DNA of 38,030 bases from assembly GCF_024129865.1 (NCBI RefSeq), contig NZ_JAMYFE010000125.1, positions 1 through 38,030 on the forward strand. The letters run 5' to 3'. The notes beneath the pieces are model-generated. The model was given only the letters and a program-made list of their open reading frames with translations, did not search any database and was not told the origin of the DNA. Below are positions 26,906 through 35,381 of the stretch, in pieces (position 1 is the first letter of the stretch; each line of letters starts with the position of its first letter). Both the position numbers and the translations under genes were made by a program. The stretch comes from Stieleria tagensis. GTDB lineage: Bacteria; Planctomycetota; Planctomycetia; Pirellulales; Pirellulaceae.

Positions 26906-28282
26906 ATGTCTGAATTGAATCGGTCTGAATTGCCCGAACCGTCCGCTCCCGCAGTACAGCAGGGCGAACCGTCTTGCGATCCCCCGTCCCGAAAATCGTC
27001 TCGCAGACAGTTCATCAAGACCGGTTCGGCTGTCACGGCCGGATTGACTGGCGCAGCCGCGCTCCAGCGCCCTGTTCGCGGTGCAGAACCGAGCGAAGGA
27101 AAACCAGAACTGGTCCGCATCGGAATCGTCGGTCTCGGTGGCCGCGGCACCGGAGCACTGACCGACACACTGACCATCAACGACAACGTGCAGTTGGTCG
27201 CAACGGCTGATGTCGATCCGTACAAACAACAGATCCTCAAACGACTGGAAAAGTTCGGAGAGAAAGTCTCGGTCGCACCAGGAAAGAATTACCTCGGGAT
27301 CGATTCTTATAAACAGGTCTTGGACGATCCCGATGTCGACTTGGTCATCATGACGACGCCCCCGGGCTTTCGCCCCCAATATGTGATGGACGCCGTCGAC
27401 GCTGGCAAGCATGTGTTTGCCGAAAAACCGTCCTGCGTTGACCCGGCCGGATACCGTCTGTGTCTGCAAGCTCACGAAAAAGCCAAAGCCAATGGCACGG
27501 CCATCGTGACGGGAACACAATACCGTCGGCAAACCAATTATGTCGAAGCGGTTCGCCAAATCCACGAAGGCGTGATCGGCGACGTGATCAACATGACGGC
27601 CCGATATTGCAGCAACGGGATTTGGTACCGCCCTCGCAAAGAAGGCATGTCAGACACCCAATACCAAGTTCACAACTGGATGCACTTTATCTGGCTTTCC
27701 GGTGATCAAATCGCCGAGCAAGCGGTCCACAACATCGACCTGATGAACTGGGTCATGCAAGACGCACCGGTTTCCGCCTATGGAAGTGGAGGTCGATTCA
27801 CTCGGCCCGAAGACAGTGAGATGTGGGACAACGTCTCTGTCGATTACACCTACCCGGGCTCACGCCAGGTGTCGTTTATGTGTCGCCAAATCCCAGGCAC
27901 CGCCGGCGACAACAGCAACCATATCTACGGCAGCAAAGGGACCGCGACGATCTATGGATCCAACCGCGGCGCATCGATCGTCGATCGTGCCGGCAAAGAG
28001 ATCTGGTCGATGAAGGGTGATATCAGTGCGGCTTACAAACAGGAACACAAGGATTTGGTGGATTCGATTCGCGCCGGTGATCCGATCGTCGAACTCAAAG
28101 AAACCGCCGACAGTTCGATGACCGCTATCCTGGGACGGGCCGCAGCCTACACCGGCCAAAACGTGACCTGGGACTTCATGGTCAATGAATCCAAGCAAGC
28201 GTTGTTCCCAGCCGACTTCGATATCAACGGCCCACGTCCCGAATCGCACCACGCGGTCCCCGGGGAAACCAAGCTGGTCTAA
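26906..28282 (+). CDS. Gfo/Idh/MocA-family oxidoreductase, Tat-exported
   Basis: A 458-residue oxidoreductase. A classic twin-arginine signal (SRRQFIKTGSAVTAGL, starting at about residue 32) is followed by the Rossmann segment RIGIVGLGGRGTG, the cofactor/catalytic motif FAEKPSCVDPAG and GTQYRRQTNYVEA. The C-terminal part has NWMHFIWLSGDQIAEQAVHN and HNIDLMNWVM, as in planctomycete members of this group. It should fold with NAD(P) in the cytoplasm before export. It is longer than the first Gfo/Idh/MocA protein of the window and not closely similar to it, so the two are not a recent duplication. AGGAAA lies about 6 bases before the ATG. Its TAA overlaps the stop codon of the convergent DUF481 gene. 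Confidence 0.92.
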   Translation: MSELNRSELPEPSAPAVQQGEPSCDPPSRKSSRRQFIKTGSAVTAGLTGAAALQRPVRGAEPSEGKPELVRIGIVGLGGRGTGALTDTLTINDNVQLVATADVDPYKQQILKRLEKFGEKVSVAPGKNYLGIDSYKQVLDDPDVDLVIMTTPPGFRPQYVMDAVDAGKHVFAEKPSCVDPAGYRLCLQAHEKAKANGTAIVTGTQYRRQTNYVEAVRQIHEGVIGDVINMTARYCSNGIWYRPRKEGMSDTQYQVHNWMHFIWLSGDQIAEQAVHNIDLMNWVMQDAPVSAYGSGGRFTRPEDSEMWDNVSVDYTYPGSRQVSFMCRQIPGTAGDNSNHIYGSKGTATIYGSNRGASIVDRAGKEIWSMKGDISAAYKQEHKDLVDSIRAGDPIVELKETADSSMTAILGRAAAYTGQNVTWDFMVNESKQALFPADFDINGPRPESHHAVPGETKLV

Positions 28283-29598
28283 AACTTGACCAACAGGAGC
28301 AACGAGTAATACACGTCGTTGGGCTTCGCGCCCTGCGGCGTGCTGTCGTAGCGGTCGGTCAGCCCCAATTTTAACGACAGGTTTTCGGTATCGTCCAACA
28401 GGATCTCCCAAGCGATGTCGCTGACCATCCGGAAGTCTGAAAAGTCCTCCCAGGCCGGGAAATAATCGACCTTGGCCTTGAGTTTGTGATAGCGGTTCAA
28501 CTGGCGTTCGAATTCGGTGCCGAAAACGGCTTCCGCTTTCCAGTCGTCGTCGGGAGCCCCAATCTCTTGAGACGCACCGGCACCGAACCGGGTCACGAAC
28601 GTGGTTTCTTCATCGCGAAGCCAGTAGTAACCCAGGCCGCTATTCAAGTTCAGCCGCAGATCAAAGGCTTTGAATTGATCCCACTCGGCACCAAATTTGG
28701 CGAACGCGGACCAGTTGGATTCATGCAACAAGCGGTCGTAGTCTAGATTCAACCGACCATTGTCTTCGGTCGTGATTTTATTGTTGGTGGCTTTGCGGTA
28801 ATCGAAGTCCAACGCAAATGTGTATAGGTCCGTTTTCCGCTTCATCTCCAAACCGGTCTGAAACGCCAGCGTCCGCGAATTCCCGCTAGCACCATCCATC
28901 CCCAATTCAGCGTGATTCTTCCACCCGCGAGTGATCCACAACCAAGGGATCTGGTACCAGGCCGCCGTTTCTTCCTCGAGCGGTAATTCTTCGCCGTTTT
29001 CGCCCGCCGCAATCGCTTCGCCGATCGTTGTCGCCGCCCCCTCCGGGGCAACTCCATTGCCGATGACGGCGCCCGGCGCCGTCGGCAATGGCAACGATTC
29101 GATCATCGGCACGTTCGCATTGGGCAGGTCTGGAATCGGCAGTGAAAGGTCCGCCGACGGCGTGCCCGGCAAGCCATTTTGTGGGCCGGCCAATCGTGGA
29201 CCCGATTCAATCGTAAGCGGATTGATTTGGTAGTCGACCGGTTGAACGGCGCCATCGAATTCATTTTCAACCGGCGTTTCGCTAGCCGCCACGGTGACGT
29301 CAGGATTCGATGTGACATCGCTCGAAACCGCATTTTCTGCCGGAAAAGGGAATTGATAGGTCGGCAGATCCGCAGCCTGGTCAGTCTCTTTCGACGGGGA
29401 AAACGTCAATATGCCTCTCTCCCACAGCGACAACCCAGCCGCTTTGTCGGCGGGTTGCTGGGCAGCGGTAGTGATTTCGGCGCTGTCCTGTGCCGCGGTC
29501 ACACCGACTGCGCAAAACAGTGCGGCGACCAGGATCCAGCGGACGACGACTAGTCGATCCGGACGAATCTGCCGTTTGCATGCATGTCGCGTTTCCAT
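28279..29598 (-). CDS. DUF481 (YdiY-like) outer-membrane beta-barrel protein
   Basis: About 439 residues. A signal segment (VVVRWILVAALFCAVGVTAA) is followed by a Pro/Ala/Glu-rich periplasmic linker to about residue 220. The DUF481 barrel then shows alternating amphipathic strands (LAFQTGLEMKRKTDLYTFAL, LNLDYDRLLHESNWSAFAKF) and ends in a C-terminal Phe (LLLLVKF), the usual outer-membrane insertion signal. E. coli YdiY is annotated as salt-induced, but the function of the family is uncertain. The ATG at 29598 (METRHACKRQ) is chosen over a longer frame at 29664 because the added residues are not signal-like. It converges with the Gfo/Idh/MocA gene with overlapping stop codons. Confidence 0.87.
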   Translation of the reverse strand: METRHACKRQIRPDRLVVVRWILVAALFCAVGVTAAQDSAEITTAAQQPADKAAGLSLWERGILTFSPSKETDQAADLPTYQFPFPAENAVSSDVTSNPDVTVAASETPVENEFDGAVQPVDYQINPLTIESGPRLAGPQNGLPGTPSADLSLPIPDLPNANVPMIESLPLPTAPGAVIGNGVAPEGAATTIGEAIAAGENGEELPLEEETAAWYQIPWLWITRGWKNHAELGMDGASGNSRTLAFQTGLEMKRKTDLYTFALDFDYRKATNNKITTEDNGRLNLDYDRLLHESNWSAFAKFGAEWDQFKAFDLRLNLNSGLGYYWLRDEETTFVTRFGAGASQEIGAPDDDWKAEAVFGTEFERQLNRYHKLKAKVDYFPAWEDFSDFRMVSDIAWEILLDDTENLSLKLGLTDRYDSTPQGAKPNDVYYSLLLLVKF

Positions 29599-29765
29599 CA
29601 CACCTGAGCCGTCGAATTTCCGTTGGAAAAGTAAAAATCTAGGTTTCAATCGCAGGGGTAACAAAATTTTGACGCCCGTGTCACGACCGATCTGGCGGTG
29701 ATCGGATGTCCCCCGGCGGAAGCTTCTGCTAGTCAGTCAGCGAAACAAGGGTTAACATTCCCGAC

Positions 29766-30125
29766 ATGAACGAAAACCACTTCAGTGACCGCATCCGACA
29801 GCTCCGCAACCTCGTTGTGATGGCGATGGCCGACGGTACCATCGGCGAGCGCGAAGTCGCGTTTGTCGCCGAGCGTTGCCACGAACTCGGCCTGGGCGAA
29901 TCTGAATTGCATCACGCCATTCGATTCGGATTGGGAGACGAAGCCGCGTTGGAGTTGCCAGCCGGATCGCAGGCGAGAGATGAGTTGATGGTGGACTTGG
30001 TGCGGATGATGGCCGCCGATGGCAAATTGGACGAAAGTGAAAAGCGTCTGTTTGCGCTGGCTGCTGCCAAGATGCAAATTTCCACCGAGCGACTGAACCA
30101 GCTGATCGACAAAACATTGGAATAG
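29766..30125 (+). CDS. TerB-like (tellurite-resistance/DjlA N-terminal) domain protein
   Basis: A 119-residue all-helical protein. Two related half-repeats, VVMAMADGTIGEREVAFV and LVRMMAADGKLDESEKRLF, each carry an ADG-x(3,4)-E acidic loop typical of TerB/COG3793 domains, which may bind a metal ion. No signal peptide or membrane segment is seen. Stand-alone TerB-like proteins of this kind have no firm function. It lies 6 bases upstream of coaB on the same strand, so it is probably co-transcribed with coaB and pyrD, but no metabolic link is evident. Confidence 0.8.
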   Translation: MNENHFSDRIRQLRNLVVMAMADGTIGEREVAFVAERCHELGLGESELHHAIRFGLGDEAALELPAGSQARDELMVDLVRMMAADGKLDESEKRLFALAAAKMQISTERLNQLIDKTLE

Positions 30126-30131
30126 ACCGGC

Positions 30132-30776
30132 GTGGCACGAATTTTGATCACGTCGGGCCCGACGCGTCAGTACCTGGATCCCGTTCGTTACCTATCCAAT
30201 GCGTCGAGCGGACGGATGGGGGCGGCGCTCGCCAATGCAGCGATCGAGCTGGGTCACGAGGTTGTGATCGTGACCGGACCGGTCAGCATCGATTACCCCG
30301 CAGCCGCGACGATTGTGCCGGTGGTCACCACCGATGAAATGCTGGCGGCCGGTCGCGAATGGTTTGCTCGCTGTGAAGGGGCCATCGGTGCAGCGGCACC
30401 CTGCGATTATATGCCGATGGTGGTAGAGACCCAGAAAATTGCCAAAACCGGCCAGCCGTTGACATTGCAGTTGGTCGAAACCCCGGACGTGGTCGCGACC
30501 CTGGGACAAATTAAGACGGCCGACCAGTGGGTGGTTGGATTTGCATTGGAAACGGAAGACCGGCGGTTTCGGGCTACTGTCAAACTAGAAAAAAAACACT
30601 GCGATATGATTGTCAGTAACGGCCCCACCGCGATCGATTCTGATAGCAACGAAGTCGAACTGCTGGACGCCGCGGGCGCTGTCGTGGTGCGCGTCAAGGG
30701 ATCCAAATCGGAAGTAGCCGGCGTTCTGTTAGCCGAAATCGATACCCGCCTGATTCGCCAGAGAACCAATCCATGA
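30132..30776 (+). CDS. coaB: Stand-alone phosphopantothenate-cysteine ligase (CoaB domain)
   Basis: A 214-residue protein corresponding to the CoaB half of the usual CoaBC fusion. It joins 4'-phosphopantothenate and cysteine in CoA synthesis. Family motifs are ILITSGPTRQYLDPVRYLSN with NASSGRMG, AAAPCDYMP, VGFALETE and the KLEKK active-site Lys region, followed by DMIVSNGP. The CoaC decarboxylase domain is absent and must be encoded elsewhere. The start is a GTG, six bases after the TerB-like stop. Its TGA overlaps the pyrD ATG (ATGA), suggesting translational coupling. Confidence 0.88.
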   Translation: MARILITSGPTRQYLDPVRYLSNASSGRMGAALANAAIELGHEVVIVTGPVSIDYPAAATIVPVVTTDEMLAAGREWFARCEGAIGAAAPCDYMPMVVETQKIAKTGQPLTLQLVETPDVVATLGQIKTADQWVVGFALETEDRRFRATVKLEKKHCDMIVSNGPTAIDSDSNEVELLDAAGAVVVRVKGSKSEVAGVLLAEIDTRLIRQRTNP

Positions 30777-31693
30777 GCACGACCGAAACCATCCAGTTGG
30801 CGACCAACATCGGCCGGTTGTCGCTTCCCAACCCGATCATGGTGGCCTCCGGAACATTCGGATACGCCCGTGAGATGCAGCACGTCGTGGACGTCTCGCG
30901 GTTGGGTGCGGTGCTGCCAAAAACCATCACTGCAGAACCACGCATCGGCAATGCACCCTGGCGCACCGTCGAGGTTTCCGCGGGACTGCTCAACGCCATC
31001 GGCCTGGACAATGATGGGGTCGAAGCATTCCTTGAACACCACTTGCCCTACCTTCAATCCCTGTCCGCTCCAATCGTGGTCAGCGTGGCCGGTCGGACCC
31101 AAGCCGAATTCGTCGCATTGGCCAGTCGCGTCGGGGCGTATGGCGTGGCAGCAATCGAATTGAACCTGTCCTGCCCGAACGTCAGTGGCGGCGTGGATTT
31201 TGGATCCAACCCCACGTCATGCCACGACGTGGTGGCCGCGACGCGAAAAGAGTGTGACGTGCCGATCCTGGCCAAACTGACGCCCAATGTCACCCGCATC
31301 GCCGAGATCGCACAGGCCGCTGCCGACGGTGGCGCCGACGGGGTTTGTTTGATCAACACGGTCTTGGCAATGGCCATCGATTGGCGTCGCCAACGACCGA
31401 TGCTAGGCAACGGCATGGGCGGCATGAGCGGCCCGGCGATCAAACCGATCGCACTGCGATGCGTGCACCAAGTCGCTTCGTCGGTGAACGTCCCGATCAT
31501 CGGAATTGGCGGCATCGCAACCATCGACGACGTGATGCAATTCATCGTCGCCGGAGCCTCAGCGGTACAGATCGGTACCGCCAACTATTACGACCCTACC
31601 GTTTCAGTGCGTTTGATTGATCAGCTGCCCGCCGCGCTCGGCGAACTCGGGGCAAACTGTATCAAAGACGTTGTTGGTTCATTAAAAATCTAG
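30773..31693 (+). CDS. pyrD: Dihydroorotate dehydrogenase, class 1B type
   Basis: A 306-residue FMN-dependent TIM barrel that oxidises dihydroorotate to orotate in pyrimidine synthesis. Visible motifs are NPIMVASGTFGYA, the KTIT phosphate-binding Lys region, ELNLSCPNVSGG with the class 1 catalytic Cys, AKLTPNVT, and GIGGIATIDDVMQFIVAGASAV near the end. The length and lack of an N-terminal membrane helix fit a soluble class 1B enzyme. Class 1B enzymes pair with an iron-sulfur subunit PyrK, and no pyrK is adjacent here. The ATG overlaps the coaB stop. Confidence 0.93.
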   Translation: MSTTETIQLATNIGRLSLPNPIMVASGTFGYAREMQHVVDVSRLGAVLPKTITAEPRIGNAPWRTVEVSAGLLNAIGLDNDGVEAFLEHHLPYLQSLSAPIVVSVAGRTQAEFVALASRVGAYGVAAIELNLSCPNVSGGVDFGSNPTSCHDVVAATRKECDVPILAKLTPNVTRIAEIAQAAADGGADGVCLINTVLAMAIDWRRQRPMLGNGMGGMSGPAIKPIALRCVHQVASSVNVPIIGIGGIATIDDVMQFIVAGASAVQIGTANYYDPTVSVRLIDQLPAALGELGANCIKDVVGSLKI

Positions 31694-31708
31694 CGAAGAA
31701 ATCGCAAC

Positions 31709-33562
31709 ATGGCACTGTTGACAATTGCGGACGTCTCGATCGGTTTTGCAGGCCCCAACCTGTTGGACTCCGTCACCGCACAAATCGAATCGCGACAACG
31801 AATCGGATTGCTCGGCCGCAACGGCGCCGGCAAAACAACCCTGTTGAAAATGCTGGCGGGTGAACTTGCCCCTGACAATGGCGAAATCCAACTGGGCGAT
31901 CGGACGCGTGTTGCTCGATTGGTCCAAGATGTCCCAGCGGACGTGCATGGCACCATCGAAGAAATCGTACTCCGCGGCGTGCCCCAGGAAACCGTCGACG
32001 ACCCGGCGACCCGATGGGAAGCCGAGCATGCGGTCGAAACCACGCTGTCACGGATGCAATTGGATGGTTCGGTTGAATTTCAATCGCTCTCCAGCGGAAT
32101 GAAACGCCGTGTCTTGCTGGCCCAGGCGATCGTTTCTAAACCAGACATCTTGTTGCTGGACGAGCCAACCAACCATCTGGATATCGAATCCATTTTGTGG
32201 CTGGAAAACTTCTTGTCTCGCTGGGAAAAGACGCTGGTCTTTATCACTCACGACCGCTCGTTCCTACAACGATTGGCAACTCGGATCTGGGAAGTTGATC
32301 GCGGACGACTGTTCGACTGGACCTGTGACTACCAGACTTTCCTGGTTCGCAAGGAACAAGCACTGGAAGCCGAAGCCAAACAGAATGCGTTGTTCGATAA
32401 ACGACTGGCAGAAGAAGAGGTTTGGATCCGACAAGGAATCAAAGCTCGTCGGACTCGCAACGAGGGCCGGGTGCGGGCGCTCAAAGCAATGCGTGCCGAA
32501 CGCTCTCAGCGACAGAACCAAGTCGGCAAAGCCAAGTTGGAATTGCAAGGCGCCGATCGCAGCGGCGTGCTGGTCGCCGAGCTGACCGATGTCAGTTTTG
32601 CCTACGAGGAACAGCCGATCGTCGACCAGTTTTCAATCGAATTGATGCGTGGCGACAAGATCGGAATCATTGGCCCCAACGGTGCCGGCAAATCAACGCT
32701 GTTAAAACTTTTGCTGGGCCAATTGAAACCCGATTCGGGCACGGTGCGATTGGGCACCAAACTGGAAGTCGCCTACTTTGATCAGTTGCGTGACACGCTG
32801 GATCCCGAATTAACGGTGCAAGAAAACGTCGGTGACGGCAGCGACCAACTGCAGGTCGGCAACAAGTCCAAACATGTTTTGGGTTACTTGCAAGACTACC
32901 TGTTCACCCCGGAACGGGCTCGGACCAAAGTCAAATTCCTGTCCGGCGGAGAACGCAACCGCGCGCTGTTGGCCAAACTAATGACCAAACCGGCCAACGT
33001 GCTGGTGATGGACGAACCGACCAACGACCTGGACGCCGAGACACTGGAACTGTTGGAAGAACTGCTGGTCGAATTCGCTGGCACCTTGCTGCTAGTCAGT
33101 CACGACCGAACGTTTTTGAACAACGTGGTCACCAGCACGATCGTGTTCGAAGACGACACGATTCGGCAGTATATCGGGGGCTACGACGACTGGCGTGCCG
33201 CCGTGCAGCGCCGCGCCGATTCGGGTGTGGACAGTTCATCCGTGCGGGCCGACAGCAAACCACGCCCTTCCGCTGGTGAATCCAAGCGAGACGGTGCAGC
33301 GACCGCGGCCCCAAGTTCGACCGCCACGCCGACTGCGACCGCGGCGCGCAAATTGTCGTACAAAGAAAAGCGTGAACTGGAATCATTGCCAGAGCGGATC
33401 GAGACCTTGGAACAACAGATTGCCGATCTGCATCAAGCCATGGCCGATCCAGAGTATTACCAATCCGCCGGCGACCGAATCGCCACCGACGCAGCCAAAC
33501 TATCCAAGGCCGAATCAGAACTCGCCGCAGCCTATCAACGCTGGGAAGACCTCGAACAATAG
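31709..33562 (+). CDS. uup: ABC-F ATPase, Uup type
   Basis: A 617-residue soluble protein with two ABC ATPase domains and no membrane segments. Domain 1 has Walker A GRNGAGKT (36-43), signature LSSGMKRR (about 127-134) and Walker B LLLDEPTNHLD (about 148-158). Domain 2 has GPNGAGKS (about 321), LSGGERNR and VLVMDEPTNDLD. An Arg-rich linker joins them. The C-terminal 65 residues (SYKEKRELESLPERIETLEQ onward) form the Uup-type coiled-coil domain. ABC-F proteins act at the ribosome E site or on branched DNA. It starts 15 bases after pyrD. The first signature reads LSSGM rather than LSGG. Confidence 0.92.
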   Translation: MALLTIADVSIGFAGPNLLDSVTAQIESRQRIGLLGRNGAGKTTLLKMLAGELAPDNGEIQLGDRTRVARLVQDVPADVHGTIEEIVLRGVPQETVDDPATRWEAEHAVETTLSRMQLDGSVEFQSLSSGMKRRVLLAQAIVSKPDILLLDEPTNHLDIESILWLENFLSRWEKTLVFITHDRSFLQRLATRIWEVDRGRLFDWTCDYQTFLVRKEQALEAEAKQNALFDKRLAEEEVWIRQGIKARRTRNEGRVRALKAMRAERSQRQNQVGKAKLELQGADRSGVLVAELTDVSFAYEEQPIVDQFSIELMRGDKIGIIGPNGAGKSTLLKLLLGQLKPDSGTVRLGTKLEVAYFDQLRDTLDPELTVQENVGDGSDQLQVGNKSKHVLGYLQDYLFTPERARTKVKFLSGGERNRALLAKLMTKPANVLVMDEPTNDLDAETLELLEELLVEFAGTLLLVSHDRTFLNNVVTSTIVFEDDTIRQYIGGYDDWRAAVQRRADSGVDSSSVRADSKPRPSAGESKRDGAATAAPSSTATPTATAARKLSYKEKRELESLPERIETLEQQIADLHQAMADPEYYQSAGDRIATDAAKLSKAESELAAAYQRWEDLEQ

Positions 33563-33589
33563 GCGTCCAGATGTCTCCTGCCCCATCCC

Positions 33590-34510
33590 TTAGGCCTCTA
33601 TTGAAACCTTGAGTGCCGGTTCAAGTCCGCTGGGCAGCGGATGTCGATCGGGATGCAATGCGTGCGCCAAGATTTCCAAACTGTCGACCAATCGGGGGCC
33701 GGGCCGATTGAAATAGGCCGATCCATCGACCATGTATACGCGGTCGGTTTTGACGCACGCCAACAAGTTCCATTCCGGCCGCGACCGTAGGACAGGAATC
33801 TCCTGTCGCGCCCGCTGGATGTCAAAACCACAGCATGCGATCACCATCACATCGGGATCGGCATCGGCAATCGCATCCCAGGTCAACGTGACACTGCGCT
33901 GGCCGGCAACACCAAACAATTCTTGTCCGCCAGCGAGCTGCACCAATTGTGGACTCCAGTGCCCGGCACAGAACGGCGGATCAATCCATTCCAGCAATAG
34001 AACTCGCGGCCGACGTTGGATTGCCTGACCGCGGGCGACGACTGTGTCAATCCGATCCTGTAGGTTCGCGACATACGGCGCCGCTTTCTCAACGCAACCC
34101 GCGGCCTCTGCAACGATTCGGATACTGTCCAAAACGTCAGCCAAATCATGCGGCTGCAAATTCACCACACGGGCTCGGCCGCCAAGCTCACACACCGCCG
34201 CATTGACTTCTCGCTCGGACACCGCACAAACATCACACAGTGTTTGGGTGACGATCAGATCTGGATCCAGCGTTTTCATCACCGACAGGTCAAGTGAATA
34301 CAGCGCCTGCTCGGACTGCAATCGCTCACGCACCAATCCATCGATCTCCAGACTGCTGGCATCGCCAGGAATCAGCGTGCGCGTGACAGTCGGCAACTGA
34401 TTGATACCCGGCGGATAATCACACTCATCGGTCACACCGACCAATTGATCGCGCAGCCCTAGCCCACAAAGAATTTCGGTCGCGCTGGGAAGCAATGAAA
34501 CAATTCGCAT
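33590..34510 (-). CDS. BtuF-like cobalamin/iron-type substrate-binding protein without signal peptide
   Basis: A 306-residue protein with the two-lobe helical-backbone fold of BtuF/FecB-type binding proteins. It starts directly at RIVSLLPSATEILCGLG, the first lobe strand, and shows TQTLCDVCAVS, LLLEWIDPPFCAGHW and YMVDGSAYFNRPGPRLVDSLEILAH, typical of stand-alone cobalamin-binding family members. No signal peptide or lipobox is present, so it is probably cytoplasmic, and no BtuC/BtuD genes are nearby. The ATG at 34510 is preferred over the preceding TTG. It converges with uup across about 27 bases. Confidence 0.85.
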   Translation of the reverse strand: MRIVSLLPSATEILCGLGLRDQLVGVTDECDYPPGINQLPTVTRTLIPGDASSLEIDGLVRERLQSEQALYSLDLSVMKTLDPDLIVTQTLCDVCAVSEREVNAAVCELGGRARVVNLQPHDLADVLDSIRIVAEAAGCVEKAAPYVANLQDRIDTVVARGQAIQRRPRVLLLEWIDPPFCAGHWSPQLVQLAGGQELFGVAGQRSVTLTWDAIADADPDVMVIACCGFDIQRARQEIPVLRSRPEWNLLACVKTDRVYMVDGSAYFNRPGPRLVDSLEILAHALHPDRHPLPSGLEPALKVSIEA

Positions 34511-34554
34511 CAAACGAGTTTAACCCATCAAGTGCTCAGCGGTCAGCCAGTGCC

Positions 34555-34620
34555 GTAGCGGATCCCAATCTGGGATAAATCGGTCAGAGAGGGATTCCGA
34601 ATCGTGGCCGTTCCAGCGAG
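34555..34620. repeat. Diverged single copy of the right-end tandem repeat
   Basis: It begins GTAGCGGATCCC, identical for 12 bases to units of the array at 37699 and 37790. It ends GAATCGTGGCCGTTCCAGC, which matches the array's right arm at 17 of 19 positions. The interior is shorter and different. It is in the same orientation as the array, about 2.7 kb upstream. Confidence 0.6.
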
Positions 34621-34667
34621 GGAAAACAGCGCGCGTGAATGCCCCTGTGGTGCGTCAACGTTCAAAA

Positions 34668-34732
34668 GTGGGGCAAGGTTCTAGCTTGCCATCACCACAC
34701 CGGGTGAATCGCAAGCTGGAAGCTTACGCCAC
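34668..34732. repeat. Inverted repeat with about 22-base arms
   Basis: The left arm 34668-34690 (GTGGGGCAAGGTT then CTAGCTTGCC) pairs imperfectly with the right arm 34711-34732 (GCAAGCTGGAAGCTTACGCC and AC). The loop of about 20 bases contains ACACCGGGTG. It resembles other dispersed planctomycete intergenic hairpins, though this is from memory only. Confidence 0.5.
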
Positions 34733-34894
34733 GAATTGGCGACCCGAAATTCGGATATGGCCGCACCACTCGCGCTCCTTCGAATCGTTCGGACAATCGC
34801 GCGGAATTTCCGGCGGACGGCGGATTGGTACAGCGATTGCTTTTTAATGCGATCGGGAACCAATCTTGACTTTAAGGCTTGCGGAGGAGCACTC

Positions 34895-35197
34895 ATGCGC
34901 TACGAATTCATTTCCCTGGATGACTCCATTGCCCAAACGGGTGAATTTATCATGACGGTTTGGTGTCGGCCGCCATGGTGGATGGAAATGCTAGGCATTC
35001 TGCCCGAATGCATTGCATTTGCCGGACATGAAGACCAATGGAAAAGCATCGATGGGACGACCGTCACACGGCGTGAGCGCGAGATGTTGGCAGAAATGTG
35101 GCGGGAAAATTACGTCGATGGTTGTCTGGAACCCGAGCATCGCGATCTGCAGCGGGTTGCAGGCAAGATGCAAACCGTTGCAGCAGGCGGCCGTTGA
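34895..35197 (+). CDS. Small hypothetical protein
   Basis: A 100-residue product with no recognised family. It starts MRYEFISLDDSIAQTGEF, continues with a Trp-rich hydrophobic stretch (VWCRPPWWMEMLGI), and ends in a charged helix (TRREREMLAEMWREN) and a polar tail. The start is supported by an unusually strong GGAGGAG ribosome site five bases upstream, rare in this window, where most genes have weak sites. No signal peptide or clear transmembrane helix is seen. It precedes the APC permease gene by about 185 bases on the same strand. Confidence 0.65.
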   Translation: MRYEFISLDDSIAQTGEFIMTVWCRPPWWMEMLGILPECIAFAGHEDQWKSIDGTTVTRREREMLAEMWRENYVDGCLEPEHRDLQRVAGKMQTVAAGGR

Positions 35198-35381
35198 AAC
35201 GGAGGCTCCCGGCGCAGAATCTGCGGCGCCGCTGGATGGCATCGGCAGCCACAATCAGACACAATAAGGCCTGCATTGGCACCAAATGGGGTGGTTCTTG
35301 GTAGCGGTTGAAGGGATGGCGTTGGCCAGTCGACAGCTGTCTCCAGCGAGATTGATGCAGCGCCGATCAACAGGTTCCTGA

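Larger units (their letters stand above)
34511..34894. other. Intergenic region carrying two hairpin elements
   Basis: No credible gene is seen in these 384 bases. The stretch holds a diverged copy of the right-end array unit at 34555-34620 and an inverted repeat at 34668-34732. A strong Shine-Dalgarno GGAGGAG (34883-34889) stands five bases before the ATG of the next small gene. A longer in-frame start at 34736 is ignored because it would place coding sequence upstream of this ribosome site and at the edge of the inverted repeat. Confidence 0.6.
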
